This document shows, in pieces, positions 59,839 to 64,000 of a stretch of DNA of 64,000 nucleotides. Origin of the DNA: Thunnus maccoyii. Its lineage: Eukaryota; Chordata; Actinopteri; Scombriformes; Scombridae. The notes below the pieces were generated by a model. That model did no database searches. It saw nothing but the letters and a program-made list of their open reading frames with translations, and was not told the origin of the DNA. Position numbers and translations under genes: made by a program. The stretch covers positions 25,188,457 through 25,252,456 of the forward strand of contig NC_056542.1 of the NCBI RefSeq assembly GCF_910596095.1. The letters are read 5' to 3'. Numbering within the stretch: position 1 is the first letter of the stretch; each line of letters begins with the position of its first letter.

Positions 59839-60054
59839 TGCAGGTGTGCATTTACTTCCCCCGGCGAGCAGTTTTGGCCCATTCAGACAGTAGACTGTTG
59901 GAATGTGGTCAAGAAGCTGTTTGGTAAAGATGCATTCACAGACGACTCATGGGGGTTTATAAATCCTGTTATCACCACAGAAACCTAAAACCGACTTCCA
60001 TTCCCACGTTCAGGTTCAATGATGACTCCGCTGTTGATTCAACCATGATACAGC

Positions 60055-60165
60055 AAATGAAGGGGAGGGGAGAGGAAGTGCGGGGAAACTGTAAGGAGGG
60101 GAAGAATATCAAACAGAAGAGTAGGAGAGGAGAAGCGATAGGAGAGGAGAGGATTATCATCAGGA
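60055..60165 (+). repeat. Polypurine tract
   Basis: A GGGGA/GGAGA-rich stretch with few pyrimidines; non-coding by appearance. Confidence 0.6.
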
Positions 60166-61333
60166 GCATGATATAAATAATTGTGACTTTTCTATTAATG
60201 TGTCATGAGAGTACAATATGAGGGAAAGGATGATCTAATGCCTGCGGAGACAATCCTGTCACAGCTGTGCTCCAGCTTACTGAGATGTCTGTGAGCTAGA
60301 CACCAAACATGTTGAAGAATAGGGTAAAATAGTACAGAAGACTACATTTTGGAGATGTAGTCTGGTGTACAAACTCTCTCAGTCATTGGAGAAGTAATCT
60401 TAATTAATTCCAGAGATTCTGGAGGTCAATTAAGTTCACTTTGCTGGTAGATTTAGTAAATACACAGGATCACTAAAGGCTAGTTTTACAGAGGAGGACC
60501 CAGCCTTGTGTTGGATTAAGTTATTTTACAGTGGAGTTCTGCTTTTTAAACAATACTGAAAAGCCTCCTGTTGGCTCAGAAGAGGAGCTTAAATCCAACT
60601 CTTAACTCTTGGGCACATTTCTCTGTTGTACACTGTTCAAAGAGGTTCTCAGTTCATTTCCTCGGGTTCCAAAATGATTTCATATAATGTGAGAATATAC
60701 AAATATACGATTACAAATGTGATTTTGAAGCATCTCTTTCTATTAACTCGAGGAAGAAAAATGCATTGTTCCTCAGCCTGACAATCCTACAGGTCATTAC
60801 GAGGAAACCAGATCATTGTTCTTCCTCTTCTCCCACTCCTTCTGCTCCTACCTCTCTTCTCTCTTTGCCTCAGCTTTCTTTGATTTCAAATCTATCTAAT
60901 TCTTTTGTTTTGCAAGACAAAAGCAGCATTATTTCTAATTGAGCAAGGCAGCAGCACAATGCACAAAGCTTGGCACTGCTATGTTTTCCCAAGGCACACG
61001 AAAGAGGAAGAGGGCCATTTACCCAGCGATTCATCACCCCATTTCCATTTCTGTGAAACACTTATCCTTGTGGTTAAGGGTATTGTCACTTCACAAAACC
61101 ATAATACGAAAATATTTACCACAATGACATGGATTGGGAGGAGAGTCATTGAAATTGCTTCCTTTTTGTGTTTGAAATGTGCGTCTTCTGTCTGGAGTGC
61201 TGGCATGATGCAAGTGTATTTGTGTGTGTGTCTACCACCTCTATGTGTTATAGTCAAGTTTCTCAGAGTCTGACAGAGCTACCACTGTAATCATCAAACA
61301 CACACATGGTTATAATTAGACCATATGGCTTCA

Positions 61334-61565
61334 AGTAACAGAAGGAGAGAGAAAAAGGGAAGCGAAGAGACTGATAGCGAAGGCAAAACAAATTGGGTGA
61401 AGTTAGAAAGGTAAGCAGAGGGAGATGGAGAAGAGAGTGGAGAAGGGGAAAGAAAAGAGGATGGAGGGGTAGAGATGAAGACATTGGTGTAGAGATAAAA
61501 TTAAGAAGTTAGAGAAGGACAATGTTTAAACAGAGAACAAAAATAAAAAGAGAGATGTGGGAAGT
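61334..61565 (+). repeat. Polypurine (GA-rich) tract
   Basis: About 230 bp strongly enriched in A and G on the plus strand, without a simple repeat unit. Confidence 0.65.
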
Positions 61566-62074
61566 TGGAGAAAGTGATTCCAGGCAGCCTCTCTTTTAAA
61601 TCCACTCTTTGCTTTCAGGTGTGGGCAAATGTAAAAATCTGCTCAATTTGTCATCAAACATGTTCTCAGTAGAAAACTGTAAAACCATCAGTCTCTCTAA
61701 AAGATGATTTACTGACTACATCTGAAAAACCCAGAAGGTTGCTTAAAACTTTCCAAAGTCCCCAAAGACTCTTCTAACCATCTGGATGAAAAAATATTCC
61801 GTCCACTGGATGATAAAAAAGATTTTAAACCTGTTTCCCAAGTTTCCAAATCAGAGCAAACATGGCAGCCCACCGGCTAACTGGATAGGACACAGAATCG
61901 TAATTTTTATTGTGCTGCAGATGAAATATTTTTTCATCCAGATGATTAGGAGAGTCTTTGAGGAGTCTGGAAATACCATCAGCACAGTGGTAAGTGTTTT
62001 AAAATGACCTTCTGAGTTTTTCTGAACTTTGCTCGTTAATTACCAGGGTCACCAAGGTTGTGCTTCGTCACCAA

Positions 62075-62975
62075 TTCTATTTGCTTTATGCGGATGATGT
62101 GGTTCTGCTGGATTAATCAGACCGTGACCTCCATTGCACACTGGAGCAATTTGCAGTTGAGTGTGAAGCAGCAGGGATGAGGGTGAGCACCTATATAAGT
62201 CTGAGGCTACGCTACACTACTGGAAAACTGTGAATTGTTCCCTTTGGGTTGGGAGTGAGTCATTTGAGAGCGAGTGAAGGAATTTGTATTTTGGAGTCTT
62301 GTTCACAATTGAGGGTAAAATAGGGGCCATGTTGGAATCGAACATGTTCCTACGAAATGTTGTCCAACCATGTTGGAAGGCTAAAGTGTTTATACAGAAG
62401 CCGTTCAGAAAATCCACAGTCAAAAGTGGAGTGAAAAGCCGGCTGTCAAAGAGCAGGGTGAGACATAATAATTGTTCAAAAGGGGATAACGATGCACACT
62501 TTTGTAAAGTCTTTCCTGGAAGGCCTTTGTAGAGTTGCACTTGTTTGTAAAAAGTTATAAAAGAAGTTCTGTGCAGAAAGAAATAAAAGAGCTTGAGACA
62601 GAAGTTCAAATCCTGTGTACTTTTCCAAGTTGAAACCCCCATTTGAACATCAGAAAGGTGTGGGGTGGGGGCCTTTTAGATGGTTTTTGACCATCTGACA
62701 AGCATAATGGATCATCCATTGTTTGAGCAATTGATTCCCTGTGTAGGCATTCTAGGCATGTCCAGCAGGGAGGAGATCCTGTGGCAGACCCAGAACACTG
62801 AAAGGTCACGGGACTGATTATATATCCCATCTGGCCTGGGAACGCCTCGGGATCCCCCAGGCAGAGCTGGAAAACATACAGGGAGAAGGATGTATTGCCT
62901 ACCTTGCTTTAGCCTCCTGCCACAGTGACCTGTATCCACATAAGAGGCAAAAAATGGACAGATGGATGGACAAAA
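62075..62975 (+). mobile_element. Decayed LINE reverse-transcriptase fragment
   Basis: The plus strand at about 62088-62190 encodes the RT active-site block (LLYADDVVLLD, then DLHCTLEQFAVECEAAGMRV) with a stop in it. At 62284-62335 it continues as YFGVLFTIEGKIG in another frame. At 62745-62935 come remnants of the C-terminal end (AWERLGIPQAELENI), followed by the 3' end with GATGGATGGA. The roughly 370 bases between these last two pieces do not look like LINE sequence and seem to replace part of it. It is 5'-truncated and dead. Confidence 0.8.
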
Positions 62976-62999
62976 TTACTGTCCAGTGTTTGTTTATTC

Positions 63000-63085
63000 A
63001 AAATAATGAAGAAAGGATGAGGAAACCACAGTGAGGAAGGGGAAGAGGAAAAAGAGAAAGAAAACAATGGTGAAGAAGAACTCCA
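63000..63085 (+). repeat. Polypurine tract after the LINE remnant
   Basis: GA-rich stretch just downstream of the LINE 3' end, possibly a degenerated tail or independent low-complexity DNA. Confidence 0.45.
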
Positions 63086-64000
63086 AGAACAGTAATATTC
63101 TCACACTTTAAAAAAGCCTTTATTTACACAGTGTGACAAGAAATCTAACACATATGGTGTAATTTATATTTAAATGTATATTACAGGGACTCCCAAGACC
63201 TGGTTTATTTAATATACGATTTACTGAACAGCATTTAACTTAACAGCATAATGTCAAAATAGGCTGTAGGTTTACCTTAGTATGGGTCTAAGTGCAGGAG
63301 GAAAACAACCTGCTGCACACAGTAACAATGCTCTCCTTGTGTCTCTTATCCAGTGAAGTAATATAGACACGCTTGACAAAAAACAGTTATTGTTTAGAGT
63401 GTGTTAGAACAAATCCAAGTGGGCACATTATTCTGTTGCGCAAGTATCCTTATTGTCATTGATACCTTGTTCCCTGCACTTAGTCAAGACACTTGGACGT
63501 GCATATACTGTACAGTATCCCTCTCCTCCCAGTGGTTTCAGTGTCTATCTGCCTGGTTTACATATGCATGATGCGCTTGGGCTGTTGTTCTGTAATCAAA
63601 GTATACAAGACCAACAGCAGTGCATGGTTCCTCTTTCATTTTTGTGTATACAGTGTTTCAGAAAGCCTCCTTACTTGTCTGGTAGGAACTTAACATGCGT
63701 CCAGCAGTAAAATTAAGGCAGGGCTGTAAACAGTGCCATGGATACAGTTAGTAAATAGAGCTCTATAGTTTAGATGAAGTTTTTATTGCGGAGCTATAAT
63801 CTCTCAGAGAATACTACATCATCATGGCATTTCTCTGTGTTCTGTCTTGCTGTTTCCGCCTCTCTTCGTATATACTATATGTCTCATTGGGTCATAAAAG
63901 TCACCATGTTTAACTCTCGCTCTCTTCCTCTCTCCTCTGTTATTTAGAGGCCACATCATTTTTGAGTCATTTATCTGTTTGTCTGTGTTATCATTTTTGT

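Noticed and set aside
59702..59988. Three overlapping Cys-Val rich open frames
   Set aside because: Caused by the TG microsatellite; no conserved sequence after it.

Overview
The window is vertebrate nuclear DNA, almost certainly from a spiny-rayed (percomorph-like) teleost fish. It has GT-AG introns, long (TG)n and (CT)n microsatellites, and several non-autonomous DNA transposon families and LINE tails that I recognise from fish genomes. I found four protein-coding genes by assembling exons whose reading phases join exactly: fam83a (5' part only, - strand), tbc1d31 (- strand, complete, 23 coding exons, 1070 aa), derl1 (+ strand, complete, 8 coding exons, 256 aa) and zhx2 (- strand, complete, 11 coding exons, 906 aa). 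The order and relative orientations match the human 8q24.13 block FAM83A-TBC1D31-DERL1-ZHX2, read in reverse. That synteny supports the paralogue choices.

Layout. 1-2.8 kb: first four coding exons of fam83a; the rest lies off the left edge. 4.27-12.9 kb: tbc1d31, a compact gene whose main extra DNA is a MITE in intron 1. 12.9-14.9 kb: the head-to-head interval of tbc1d31 and derl1, with a ZNF143-like motif on the tbc1d31 side and a UPR-element match about 120 bp before the derl1 start codon. 14.9-23.0 kb: derl1; intron 1 carries a decayed Tc1-like transposon and intron 3 a ~0.8 kb TIR element. 23.0-29.2 kb: tail-to-tail interval with both 3' UTRs, a dead LINE fragment and a pure (TG)43 tract. 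29.2-37.2 kb: coding exons of zhx2. 37.2-53.2 kb: zhx2 5' UTR exon, a ~15.5 kb first intron full of mobile-element debris, and a non-coding first exon in a GC-rich promoter region. 53.5-64 kb: no gene found; a hAT-type MITE, microsatellites, polypurine tracts and a second dead LINE. This fits the gene-poor flank upstream of ZHX2.

The genes do not form an operon or pathway. TBC1D31 is a centrosomal/ciliary scaffold, Derlin-1 works in ER-associated degradation, ZHX2 is a homeodomain transcription repressor and FAM83A is a signalling adaptor. I found no undescribed multi-gene system. The most unusual points are the division of zhx2 coding sequence into 11 exons (a single coding exon in mammals), a last zhx2 intron flanked by a short direct repeat, a duplicated exon-4 splice acceptor in tbc1d31, a Ser/Pro repeat expansion in ZHX2, and several foldback or TIR elements in the introns.
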